38,256 nt of DNA from an uncultured Clostridia bacterium. GTDB taxonomy: Bacteria; Bacillota; Clostridia; Oscillospirales; Ruminococcaceae. The first letter of the stretch is position 1, and each line of letters starts with the position of its first letter. The notes beneath the pieces were generated by a model that saw nothing but the letters and a program-made list of their open reading frames with translations, was not told the DNA's origin and did not search any database. This document shows positions 25,501 through 31,253 of this stretch, piece after piece. The stretch spans positions 1-38,256 of the forward strand of contig CANQCK010000012.1 of assembly GCA_947589185.1 (NCBI GenBank), in the 5' to 3' direction. The position numbers and the translations under genes are program-made.

Positions 25501-26024
25501 TACTCACGCGGTTCGCCGGTATAAGCATCCGAATTATCTTCAAAATTCTTTTTATCTGAATACCACACCGCATAGACAGCGCCGGTCTTACAGTTATATT
25601 CCACCACATAGCGATGTTCCTCCAGCTCTTTGTCAATCGAGCCGCCTGGCAGCAGCTCCGCCAGTGCCTTCTCATGATCAACATTCTTCGAGTCCAGATA
25701 GCGCAAATCAGCCGGGTCTCCGTGGGATGCAACAAAATCCGAAGGATTTGCGCCAACGCCAATCAGATTAACGACTTCATTATCCGTAACGCCATCTGCA
25801 AAGTGCTCAAACTCTCCATTGCCGACCATTGCGGTCATACTGTTTTGTGCGGCCAGAAATATGGAACGGGCGGAATCATCTAATCTATTCAACTTCATAC
25901 GTCTGATGCCCCCAATCATAGCAGGTATGGCAATCGCAAGGGTAATGGCCAAAATAACCACTACAACCAGGACCTCAGACATTGTAAATCCCTTTCGTCT
26001 TCTCTCTTTTCCTAACTGCTCCAC
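16560..26024 (-). CDS. Giant type IV pilin-like adhesin with GLUG repeats (3154 residues)
   Basis: The N terminus is a class III prepilin signal: ERRRKG, cleavage, then FTMSEVLVVVVILAITLAIA with Glu at mature position 5, followed by the usual alpha-helix (LDDSARSIFLAAQNSMTAMV). Beyond about residue 200 it is not a pilin: five modules of roughly 530-780 residues, each ending in HYGDW or HHGDW (about residues 783, 1361, 1990, 2616 and 3146, the last 4 residues before the end). Four modules repeat NPHFACEA-like, IRTPQHLASAA-like and YHQLLDLDY-like blocks, then GLUG-type units such as GGLVG, GGFAG, NCYAAVKVTG and DCYAGGHT, which predict a long beta-helix. The GTG start has GGAGG 9 nt upstream. 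Position between pilO and minor pilins suggests a tip or fibre-bound surface adhesin; the ligand is unknown. Confidence 0.9.
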   Translation of the reverse strand: MEQLGKERRRKGFTMSEVLVVVVILAITLAIAIPAMIGGIRRMKLNRLDDSARSIFLAAQNSMTAMVGNGEFEHFADGVTDNEVVNLIGVGANPSDFVASHGDPADLRYLDSKNVDHEKALAELLPGGSIDKELEEHRYVVEYNCKTGAVYAVWYSDKKNFEDNSDAYTGEPREYDERLKNNPLIGYYGGSGVNYALVGQMPIPELTITNAEELRLHIKMPAALGGTGFLSGKIGLKVSVTGKTSNVSIPIIQRDDLVLLDEGKSADLMLDTLNEKLSDESIYSYKNQPSGGWKTGKAFKEWDDSYTEKLIPGEDISVTVTTYYADTDKLYLSQSATVNCNSLFARVEKKDDPDTSGTVEQIPTAIIAYGRHLQNLDALKATGDADGDIGTNGTDGDKIISAEQVKSIDFGATATDTIYSWKNTYTDESVDYVAIYNKSLTSYNGNSLPIRNLNAIENTDAYAGLFSHIEGSVGDLAKLKNITLINPAANAKNNAGALAGMVNNVNIKNCQVYLEGNYNPTSTPKITMTDTTTNRAGGLVGVADGNVNITDSFAAVVVEGNATCSDCDIGGLVGETSSGANLTIKKSYAACYLNGGSNGGNKAGGLVGNVDNSSSVSVSNSYADGIIINVKNGGTAAGLVTNAPSGGTLEIFNSYAAVRYSEEVAKTSSNVEIFGAAPNTSPLPGAGALSNNVYYVSQTGAKYVANSGKELNAKQLSEMPITAGGSGNFLGGDWYDKSGGTNPTYATFPYGQTDETKSLATPYPYPMLEDATGKDADGNPIPMFHYGDWLESETEEPAFESIMAYYDTVNSVTGYYAILNSEARINTLGSTGAAITDGYAVLSETELTDDNLKFTLNDDSTTQFSLTAGTKETIGSKEYYRHDLPKDAWTAAVNAATEAAKNNQNYYQKITLNGGQVLLFNPLFACEAVNGPYTKETPPADLPLATAQAKPGLTSKEAVDDGVVLRTPRHLANAAVLSADDTSVPPTGSTANDNPNPWRIKTYHQLLDIDYDVYKYVNNNSSVSFTDGTGTGTPQTPLLLGDKKKGSAPDEYNSIRGTYYGNTHVIRGAYIGSNDSARETSSSGATNNRDVAGLFGLVTNGSNVDGVRLVNAKVTTTNTIYVGAVAGKVAGTTSSFTDCGVYVEEGSKYNTYAVSSTKDKAFVGGFAGEFEGEANGCFAAIKVKATGKNSNAGGFVGTFKDATATDCYAGGHTENGKYTSDTDSVNVWVSGDGANAGGFAGSVTGKKILTLKGVCYTTCSVRNDKTTQESDEYKNTGCFVGLRPDSATSPKTEIKKATDATVYATGVAFKSNDVVNPRNETNYLTQLIPEMDGRSYTFTTTPYDSEMSATADYPYITNLTAHYGDWPTKHNLLYYEKYDKAPGTSGAVQVGSSWYGFYGKWNGTAGTQEVNSLAESGYAVDSGYALISDQDLGDSFLWGSETYGSSNGRTMVYNKAEVGKDNCAKLEKSSSSNLPAEYVYTLPFDALSQAPLDTYYRTISINGATTVCNPHFACEALNISNGNKVEVKLDDGRSYTYREFDMNKIQSKPDLMDGAANGDYEDCVLIRTPQHLASAARYTRQKNNLSSRVSSRGWAYHQLLDLDYSQYTGGIYDGNSGLRNKKKTNIAGKKEDYPQLAVTLGQKANSTSGDELDKTNVTSGSYNGHGHTIANLYAGISQESYVNSANPEDLYAGVFGWVYQSTIENIQLKNITVNVGTTSTGYDEDIKGTVLAIGGMAGRCSDSKVSGVTLEDVKINVGNDAKEAKNVGGLFGSIEGSSTNIKECGIRVSASTKYDNYGVVYNGKKTSYTGGFAGNVSDATVQNCYAAVKVTGYNCAGGFVGTFKDATVTDCYAGGHTVNGVYAPTAPNVTAKYENSSSTVGGFAGSVTNKVNFTGVNYSTCSVSCNTASAKRGRFVGNGTNNVEKGSNAILYGLAPAFRDGSAVVPTDEKAYLTGQLAAWKSSDNADATPYDTHWGKKYPYQVAKGQKIHYGDWMDLAEPSLVYYEEYATAGITPATTHITTNNGKFYGLGGSWKHADSSADEGIASLSNNAAESINEDGYALLWPVDESYSYTGKFPETLECTIKGTKVTFKRIVGDGTGFYENAIKLKDSYYYLYLPNAGTDLNSLFTYAGSDYYQTLTYNVTISEDGVSVSRTGERWFNPHFALEAYNTKPTDIDKPVVKQSNMLNSGNILGSGTEVSAAESAVIVRTARQFGNLADYAVSGRKLAKWSYHQTMDLHFDGTPFTETPVPFLGANGSYNGHSHRLTNLQVKVKDTTGNVGVFGQIDGATVQSVQLVNSEVDVENSGTSSETNVGGLVGMAKKGAKLDSITGINVRIKATGTDGNARVGGLFGRLQGESSAQVEVKNCGMYIDTALAPDDHDTIDGIGGEEGAYNYYSVETGASGNDYTGGLAGDVNQASLEKCYAAVKVTGYKYTGGLAGQLNGCTVTDCYAGGHTVGGEYEKPTNARTPAVNVTGLFSGAHVGGFTGQTADEVKFEGVCYTTCSVFAPNNNITNNTLGLFSGGNTGSNPNATGSTLYATGKAWAKDSASGFADATARSETEYDDNLLTERKQLLNVIVEEDNKDSKPYDSELFDNGATPVTSVPYIYKTNFDEHHGDWGLPDKTPVQSAGILYFEMGTDNKFTYQIAGVTSDGDLLSNSNADGAGFKNSVTSLDTLCVDRHMGAGGTIEEHDHIKTSGYVLFNGDKFRLTSPAKDTAGLTGTTDSDVCNKVLDILDVTDVNQLDELEVFVTPSTEVKGNSVNNMFSRRGYHSTEKPLYYTNGFAGVSDKAYSEGNPIAIRTVRQLDNIDNATLYFKQTHDLYGKDYPDYTGATKMQGGYDGDHRYILDLNMTGEKNVGLFSTTGSADLQNIILYSPDGKANITSTSDPSTPTSESARWGAGGLVGKVDGRTTKITNCVVAGYTIDGGSMIGGLVGYAYYNVNIKDCAAVNTLSGRDNDKGNVSIGGLLGGYHSYNTSDTLEIEESYAGGTVELTSTEGGNIIGGIVGKDYDDANKSKNNAVKNCYTYLDVTGVSANTTNANTIYAIGYGLSRDDSSGNAYRKDCLPTAATGLEVKTDDQGIDATNGTTLPGNTGAAAERSYVPKDQKGGDTTSTDGHSPMEKATPGVGYPYKAVVKDDKDKFVHYGDWPTK

Positions 26025-26060
26025 AACACCTAACCTCCAATCAAAAGGGACATTTTATCA

Positions 26061-26636
26061 TCAGTTTCCAGCTTCCTCACTCTGCTGGACATATTCGTAA
26101 AAAGTAATTACACCGCTAACTTTCAGTTCGCCCCCGTACAAATTCCCATCTGCAGGTGCCAGGGTAAAGCTATCCAACAGACAGCGGTAGCCTGTACCCG
26201 TCAAATCACGGAGTAGGCGTCTTGCTTGCTTATAATTCTTCGCGGTGCAAGTGAAATTGATCGTCCTCGTGGCTATGTCATCGGTAATGCTGACCTGCCC
26301 AAAATTGAAATCCGGGTTAGTGCCATCGAAGATCGCATCTAATTTGCGCATCAATGTCTCAATATTGTTATAAGGAGGCATGACAGTGATGTCTTCTTTC
26401 GGCTGGGAAAGAATCTCGTCAAGCTCCTGCTTCATAGCTATATACTCATTTGACTTCACTTCGGCGGCCTCAATTTGGACGTCAATATTCTCTGCGTCTC
26501 GTTCAATCTGTTCCATACGGTTCACGATAGGATAATGAACAGCCATAAAATACAATCCGCCGAGCAATACCACCAATAGTACAAGAATCATGACTTTTTC
26601 ACGCCGAGTAAAGCTACGTTTCAGAAAATCTGACAT
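26061..26636 (-). CDS. pilO: Type IV pilus inner-membrane assembly protein, PilO-like
   Basis: A 191-residue bitopic protein: short cytoplasmic start (SDFLKRSFTRREKVM), one membrane helix (ILVLLVVLLGGLYFMAV), a coiled coil (about residues 35-75, RMEQIERDAENIDVQIEAAE) and a ferredoxin-like extracytoplasmic domain. With PilM and PilN it forms the alignment complex that couples the cytoplasmic motor to the fibre base. GTG 26639 and ATG 26636 are both possible; GGAGG is 9 nt before the ATG. The start overlaps the stop of the PilN gene (TGATG), so translation is coupled. Confidence 0.82.
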   Translation of the reverse strand: MSDFLKRSFTRREKVMILVLLVVLLGGLYFMAVHYPIVNRMEQIERDAENIDVQIEAAEVKSNEYIAMKQELDEILSQPKEDITVMPPYNNIETLMRKLDAIFDGTNPDFNFGQVSITDDIATRTINFTCTAKNYKQARRLLRDLTGTGYRCLLDSFTLAPADGNLYGGELKVSGVITFYEYVQQSEEAGN

Positions 26637-27310
26637 CACTGAGCACCTCCCTCTGCATTTGTATCATTAGAATCAATTCCTTCAGTTTCAGCACCTTCTG
26701 CACTGTCCTCATACGCACTTTTAAATACAATGGTAATGGTCGCATAAGGCCGAACTCCGGAAGCTTTATCGCTGCTTTCGGAATTGTTGTTATATCCGGT
26801 AGTGGACACAGTTACCCCATCTACAAGAGGATTGGATTCCAGTCTTTCTATCATGGAGGATACCTGATCCAGCGTCAGACCGGTGAGCGTGGTGGAAAAC
26901 ACGTTGCCGGTTACAGAGACAGCCTGCGTCTCACTGTAAGGTATAATATCGTGCTCCAGAAGATCAAGAATCTCCTGACGGTCAGCGATTGTGCGGTCAA
27001 AGCCGCGATAGGTGTACTGGTTGTACTGCTCCTTCAATTTATCATAATCCGCATAGGAAAGCTCCAGTTCCTCCAGCCGTACCTGACTTGCAGCCAGGTC
27101 GTTCTCTGCCTTGTGCAGACGTGCATAACGGTCTGCAACGGCAAATTTGCCAAACAATACTGCCAGTACCACAATAATGATGACGGCAGGCACCACACGG
27201 CTGAGAGCCAGCTCGCTCTTTTCTCTCATGACCAGATTCAGCGTGGTTTTTGTCGGCATGGTCTGTTTACTGCGCTTTTCACGCGGCTTGCTATCAGTTT
27301 TCATACTCAT
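26636..27310 (-). CDS. pilN: Type IV pilus inner-membrane assembly protein, PilN-like
   Basis: A 224-residue bitopic protein. The cytoplasmic N terminus is basic and contains TTLNLVMREKSELALSR, similar to the INLLP-type motif that docks PilN on PilM. A membrane helix (VVPAVIIIVVLAVLFGKFAV) is followed by a coiled coil (LHKAENDLAASQVRLEELEL) and a small alpha/beta domain (FSTTLTGLTLDQVSSMIERL). The tail is acidic (EGAETEGIDSNDTNAEGG). The ATG at 27310 is preferred because AAAGGAG lies 9 nt upstream; the in-frame codon at 27328 overlaps it. Confidence 0.83.
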   Translation of the reverse strand: MSMKTDSKPREKRSKQTMPTKTTLNLVMREKSELALSRVVPAVIIIVVLAVLFGKFAVADRYARLHKAENDLAASQVRLEELELSYADYDKLKEQYNQYTYRGFDRTIADRQEILDLLEHDIIPYSETQAVSVTGNVFSTTLTGLTLDQVSSMIERLESNPLVDGVTVSTTGYNNNSESSDKASGVRPYATITIVFKSAYEDSAEGAETEGIDSNDTNAEGGAQ

Positions 27311-27324
27311 GACGCTGTCTCCTT

Positions 27325-28317
27325 TCACTGTAAAGCCGCACCCACGGCCGATGCTGCAAGAGATGCACCCTCTGCAAGACCGTCGGGCATATTAGGCCAG
27401 AATTCATCCATATTCAAAAGCGGTAGGTTCAGCGTACCCCGCAAAGTTTCAATAAGTTCATTATTCAGAATACCACCGCCGCAGCAATGAATGTGCTGAG
27501 GCTCGTCGCCGCCGGAACTGAACCGCTGGAAGTTGACAGCCCTCAATACCTCTACCGCTATTGCATTATAAAGGTCGCGGCATCTCGGCAGCGCAAGACA
27601 ACCTTCGTGGCCGCTCTCCCGATAGGTAACGGCAATATGTATATCAACGTTAAACTCATCTGCAATCACCTGATCCAAAGCAGAAAGTCCATAGTCAAGC
27701 GTGCGCAGACCCTCAAACCTATCTCCGTCGAAGATATACAGACGCACTGCACTATGACCTAAATCCAGTACACAATGGCAATGGTCGGTATCGCCCCCAC
27801 CGCGAGTCAGATTGATCAGTGCCAACTCATCCGGAATCGCCGTTTTCAGACGGAATCCGCTGCGGTGGAAAGCAGCCGCATAATCAGATATGACCTGCTT
27901 TGGAACAGCAGCCGCCATCAGGTCAAGACTTTCATCGTCAGAAACTGCACTGTCTTTCACCAGTGCATAATCGTAAAAGTAATTCTCCCTGGCACCTGGA
28001 ATATACTCATGGAACTCATAGGGAAGGTTGAATTTAAGCTGCTCCTCCGTCATAACGGCAGTTGTAAAACGTCTGCAGTAACAAGCAGATGGCGGCAGTA
28101 CAAGTGCCGCGTCTTTTACACGAATGTGTTCACGACGGCGTACCTCAGATATAAGGTCGCTCAGTGCCTCAAACGAGAGTATCTTTCCATCCTGAACAAG
28201 ACCCTCCGGCAAAGGCTCGGAAATTACGTTCGTAATAGCGCCGTTCTCACATACAGCAATGTGTATATCCCGACTTCCAATCTCAAAACCGACGCGTTTT
28301 TCATTTATCAGGTTCAT
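27325..28317 (-). CDS. pilM: Type IV pilus actin-like ATPase, PilM
   Basis: A 330-residue cytoplasmic actin-fold protein. RVGFEIGSRDIHIAVCENG is the phosphate-1 region, VKDAALVLPPSACYCR and FNLPYEFHEYIPGARENYFY are PilM-specific, CHCVLDLGHSAVRLYIFDGD is phosphate-2, and HIHCCGGGILNNELIETLR the adenosine-binding region. It binds the N terminus of PilN and links the ring to the motor ATPases. AAAGGAG precedes the ATG; the gene is followed after 14 bp by pilN. Confidence 0.88.
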   Translation of the reverse strand: MNLINEKRVGFEIGSRDIHIAVCENGAITNVISEPLPEGLVQDGKILSFEALSDLISEVRRREHIRVKDAALVLPPSACYCRRFTTAVMTEEQLKFNLPYEFHEYIPGARENYFYDYALVKDSAVSDDESLDLMAAAVPKQVISDYAAAFHRSGFRLKTAIPDELALINLTRGGGDTDHCHCVLDLGHSAVRLYIFDGDRFEGLRTLDYGLSALDQVIADEFNVDIHIAVTYRESGHEGCLALPRCRDLYNAIAVEVLRAVNFQRFSSGGDEPQHIHCCGGGILNNELIETLRGTLNLPLLNMDEFWPNMPDGLAEGASLAASAVGAALQ

Positions 28318-28373
28318 ATTCGACTCCTTTCACACTACAATATTGCACCACAGGTACATATATAATAAAAATC

Positions 28374-29162
28374 TTATAAAAACAAACCCATATACCATGA
28401 CACCAGTTGCGGTCCCACTAAAAGTGAGGGAACAGCAGCAGCGGCAATCGCAGGCCCGAACGGAAACGGCTGACCTCTGACAGAGCGCAGCCTTATAAAC
28501 ACCAGTCCGAACAAGCAGGATAACAATACCAGCAGCAGCCCAACGGCTGGACCGCAGTAAAGTCCCAGCATTGCAAACAGCTTGATGTCTCCTCCGCCCA
28601 TAGTTTCTCGTTTTAAAATCTTATCCATCAGCAGCGTAAAAATCAGCAGGGCTCCGCCTAGTGCTAATGCCCCCAGACCGCCTTTGATTAAGCCTTTAAG
28701 CGGTGATGCCGAAAACGGCAGAAATACCGCCCATAAAATCACTCCGAAAATCAGAAGTATATTCGGCAGTTCCATCGTATCAAGGTCAATAAGTGCCAGT
28801 GCAAGCAGTACGGCAAACAAAAGACAATGCTGTAATGTCCACAAGCTTATACCGAACCGTACCAAAACTGCAACAAAAGCAAGGGCAGTTACAAGCTCGG
28901 TAACAGGATACCGCACCGAGATTCGCGTTCCGCAAAATCGGCAGCGGCCTCGCAAAAAAAGCCAGCTGACAATCGGAAACAAATCACGTACTCCAAGCGT
29001 ATGACCGCACTCAGGACAGTGGCTTCGCCCTTTGGCAAACTTCTCTCCTTGAACCTTGCGCATCGCCGCACAGTTGACAAAGCTCCCAACGCAGGCTCCG
29101 CATAAAAATATTACAAATATTAGGTAGGCAGCAGCGACAGTTCCCAGTGAGGTTACTGACAT
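28374..29162 (-). CDS. pilD: Prepilin peptidase and N-methyltransferase, PilD
   Basis: A 262-residue polytopic membrane aspartyl protease that cuts the leaders of the pilins around it and methylates their new N termini. SFVNCAAMRKVQGEKFAKG is followed by a zinc-binding CPECG...CRFCG domain (about residues 48-82). The two catalytic aspartates are in LIDLDTMELPN and GGGDIKLFAMLG. Eight or so hydrophobic helices are visible. AAAGGAGG lies 10 nt before the ATG. Confidence 0.93.
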   Translation of the reverse strand: MSVTSLGTVAAAYLIFVIFLCGACVGSFVNCAAMRKVQGEKFAKGRSHCPECGHTLGVRDLFPIVSWLFLRGRCRFCGTRISVRYPVTELVTALAFVAVLVRFGISLWTLQHCLLFAVLLALALIDLDTMELPNILLIFGVILWAVFLPFSASPLKGLIKGGLGALALGGALLIFTLLMDKILKRETMGGGDIKLFAMLGLYCGPAVGLLLVLLSCLFGLVFIRLRSVRGQPFPFGPAIAAAAVPSLLVGPQLVSWYMGLFL

Positions 29163-29231
29163 GGCGCAAGCCTCCTTTCAAAGTATCTATTGACATTCAC
29201 CGCCCCGTAAAAGCACAGAACGGAAGAGTGT

Positions 29232-29732
29232 TCATCGTACAAGATCAAATTTATCCTCGCTGACAGCGACCTGCACAGTGTAAACCTTGTTGCCGCCGCT
29301 TGTCGGTTTGACAGAGGCAAACGGATAGCTTATCAGGTCTAATTTAGGCACCTCATAGAACTTCTCATCAGAACCAATGGGCACCGGCTGTTTTGCCTTG
29401 CCCGGCGCAATGCCGTCTTTGTAATCGCTAATCTCGTCAACAACAAAAATCTTTATGTCCTTAACTTCGTTTTCCTCGTCTACCTGCGCCACGGCTACCC
29501 AGCCGGCTCCGTCGACAAGACCCTCGTTTATATTCCTGGCTTCCGGCGTGGTGCTGTCCGTTTCCCCCAATCCTGTCTGGATAGAGGTGATAACGGTAGA
29601 ACGCACATTGCGTATGTTGATTAGATTAGTTTTAAACTGTGCCTTTACCGCCATATTGATAAAAACAGGAACGGCAATGACGACCAAAACCGCCAAAATC
29701 AGGATAAGAATCAGCTTCTCTAACTTGCTCAT
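29232..29732 (-). CDS. Type IV pilin (third pilin), start codon unresolved
   Basis: The frame encodes a pilin resembling its two neighbours (AVPVFINMAVKAQFKTNLINIRN then GWVAVAQVDEENEVKDIK and FASVKPTSGGNKVYTVQ). Read from the ATG at 29732 it has no leader, but the frame is open upstream to 29810 and gives ENELRNTTG directly before MSKLEKLILILILAVLVV, an ideal cleavage site with Glu at mature position 5. No ATG, GTG or TTG exists in that extension. A strong AGGGAGG lies 8 nt before ACG (29780) and 11 nt before ATA (29777); either start would give a 15-16-residue leader like the 14-residue leaders next door. A CTG at 29750 is a weaker option. So translation probably begins at a non-standard codon, or the gene is damaged. 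Confidence 0.8.
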   Translation of the reverse strand: MSKLEKLILILILAVLVVIAVPVFINMAVKAQFKTNLINIRNVRSTVITSIQTGLGETDSTTPEARNINEGLVDGAGWVAVAQVDEENEVKDIKIFVVDEISDYKDGIAPGKAKQPVPIGSDEKFYEVPKLDLISYPFASVKPTSGGNKVYTVQVAVSEDKFDLVR

Positions 29733-29819
29733 TCCTGTCGTGTTTCGCAGTTCATTCTCGGAATCTTTATTTGTTATCGTTTCGTATCCCTCCCTGCTTG
29801 TGAGGTTGTATCATTCTTA

Positions 29820-29956
29820 GTGGGGCAAGGGAAAGCAGTCAGACATCGCTGACCCCTTTCCCCAGCCTCACACTCTTCCGCCGCCTCACTCCACGACGGC
29901 GGATTTTGTGCTAGGCTCTATGTGCTAGGCCCTACCCTTTCGGGTGGGTAGTAGTT
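29820..29956 (-). other. Structured spacer between second and third pilin genes
   Basis: On the minus strand three stem-loops follow the second pilin gene: CTACCC/GGGTAG, TCCGCCG/CGGCGGA, and GGGGAAAGG pairing with CTTTCCC and GCCCC segments. A GTGCTAGG word occurs twice, 15 bp apart. No T-run terminator follows, so the block may slow or process the message and set pilin ratios. No ORF is present. Confidence 0.55.
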
Positions 29957-30502
29957 TTACGTACTAGCAGTAGTAGCCGCAGTTGTTGCTTTAGGATCAA
30001 GGTCCGTAATTACAGCCTGTACGGTGTATTTCTTTTTACCACCAGACGTCGGTCTGAGCGTAGCAAATGGCTCGTTTACATTATCTGAAAGTTCTGTTAA
30101 ACCAGTTGTGATTGGACCAGTTACCGCATCATCTCCGGTCTTGATACCGTTCTTTACAGTTGAGATATCGCTGACAACATAGACTTTCAAACCTGTTACA
30201 TCGCCGTTGTTATCTACATTAGCGATTGCAACCCAGCCCTTTCCAGCTCCTATGCCTGCATTGAGTTTCGTACTGCCGCCGGAATCAGTCTCATCCGGAC
30301 GTGTCAGGATATGAGCCACGCCAGCGGAACGTACAGAACGTACATTAGCCTGGTTTACACGCAGATTAGAATCTGCCACCATGTTAGAGAATACCGGGAT
30401 CGCAATAGCAATCAATATTGCCAGTATTGCGATAACTACCAAAAGTTCCGCCAAGGTGAAACCTTTCTTGTTGTTCAGTTTCTTTTTCATTTGTTTAAAC
30501 AT
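29957..30502 (-). CDS. Type IV major pilin candidate (second pilin)
   Basis: A 181-residue prepilin with leader MFKQMKKKLNNKKG, cleavage, then FTLAELLVVIAILAILIAIA, Glu at mature position 5. The first 65 residues are almost identical to those of the gene at 30537-31085, while the loop between GLKVYVV and LSDNVNEPFATLRPT and the C terminus (KATTAATTAST) differ. GAAGGAGG lies 10-12 nt before the ATG. One of the two is expected to be the fibre subunit; which is more abundant cannot be told. Confidence 0.92.
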   Translation of the reverse strand: MFKQMKKKLNNKKGFTLAELLVVIAILAILIAIAIPVFSNMVADSNLRVNQANVRSVRSAGVAHILTRPDETDSGGSTKLNAGIGAGKGWVAIANVDNNGDVTGLKVYVVSDISTVKNGIKTGDDAVTGPITTGLTELSDNVNEPFATLRPTSGGKKKYTVQAVITDLDPKATTAATTAST

Positions 30503-30536
30503 AATGAGAATTTCCTCCTTCTATTTTATTATTTTA

Positions 30537-31085
30537 TTAATTCTTCGGGTCAAGATCCGTAATTACAGCCTGTACGGTGTACACATTCGAAGCAGTGCCA
30601 TCTGATTTCTTGGTCGTCGGTCTAAGCGTAGCAAATGGCTCGTTTACATTGTCTGACAAAACTTCAAAACCATCTGAACCTGTTGCTAACGGTTCCATTG
30701 GAGATAATTCTCCAGGTGCGATACCATTCTTTTGGCTACTAATGTTTGTTTGAACGACAAAGACTTTCAGATTCTTTACATCACCGTTGTTATCTACATT
30801 AGCGACTGCAACCCAGCCTTTTCCTTCTCCAATACCTTTGTTGAGCTCTACAGGAGTTGAGGCATTATCCTTTTCATCCGGACGTGTCAGGATATGAGCC
30901 ACAGCAGCTGAACGTACAGAACGGACATTAGCCTGGTTTACACGAAGGTTAGAATCTGCCACCATGTTAGAGAATACCGGGATCGCAATAGCAATCAAGA
31001 TTGCCAGGATTGCGATAACGACCAACAGCTCCGCTAAGGTGAAACCTTTCTTGTTGTTCAGTTTCTTTTTCATTTGTTTGAACAT
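30537..31085 (-). CDS. Type IV major pilin candidate (first pilin)
   Basis: A 182-residue prepilin with the same leader and N-terminal helix as the next gene. The start at 31085 follows AAGGAGG; the longer frame to 31148 adds a segment without a pilin leader and is rejected. The globular part contains KGWVAVANVDNNGDVKNLKV and a variable stretch SPMEPLATGSDGFEVL. It is the first pilin after a possible internal promoter and a stable leader hairpin (31163-31187), which fits high expression. Confidence 0.92.
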   Translation of the reverse strand: MFKQMKKKLNNKKGFTLAELLVVIAILAILIAIAIPVFSNMVADSNLRVNQANVRSVRSAAVAHILTRPDEKDNASTPVELNKGIGEGKGWVAVANVDNNGDVKNLKVFVVQTNISSQKNGIAPGELSPMEPLATGSDGFEVLSDNVNEPFATLRPTTKKSDGTASNVYTVQAVITDLDPKN

Positions 31086-31162
31086 AGTTAAAATTTCCTC
31101 CTTAAAATCGTGATTTTTGATTTGTCTGCGGGACTGCTTAGCCGACACAGACTATATTTTCA

Positions 31163-31187
31163 CTTCCCTGCGGAGTGTGCAGGGAAG
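31163..31187 (-). promoter_or_regulatory. Leader hairpin and possible internal promoter of the pilin genes
   Basis: A perfect 9-bp stem CTTCCCTGC/GCAGGGAAG with a 7-nt loop lies about 80 nt upstream of the first pilin start. Upstream of it on the minus strand TTGAAA followed after 16 bp by TATATT (about 31234-31207) could be a promoter. The hairpin has no T-run and may protect the 5' end of an abundant pilin mRNA. Confidence 0.5.
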
Positions 31188-31253
31188 GAATCACCATAAA
31201 TAATATATAATATGCCAAAGATTTTTCAATGCTTCACCGTTTCGATTCTAGCA

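Noticed and set aside
30537-31148. Longer start for the first pilin at 31148
   Set aside because: It would put 21 residues before the normal leader and place the AAGGAGG ribosome binding site inside the gene.
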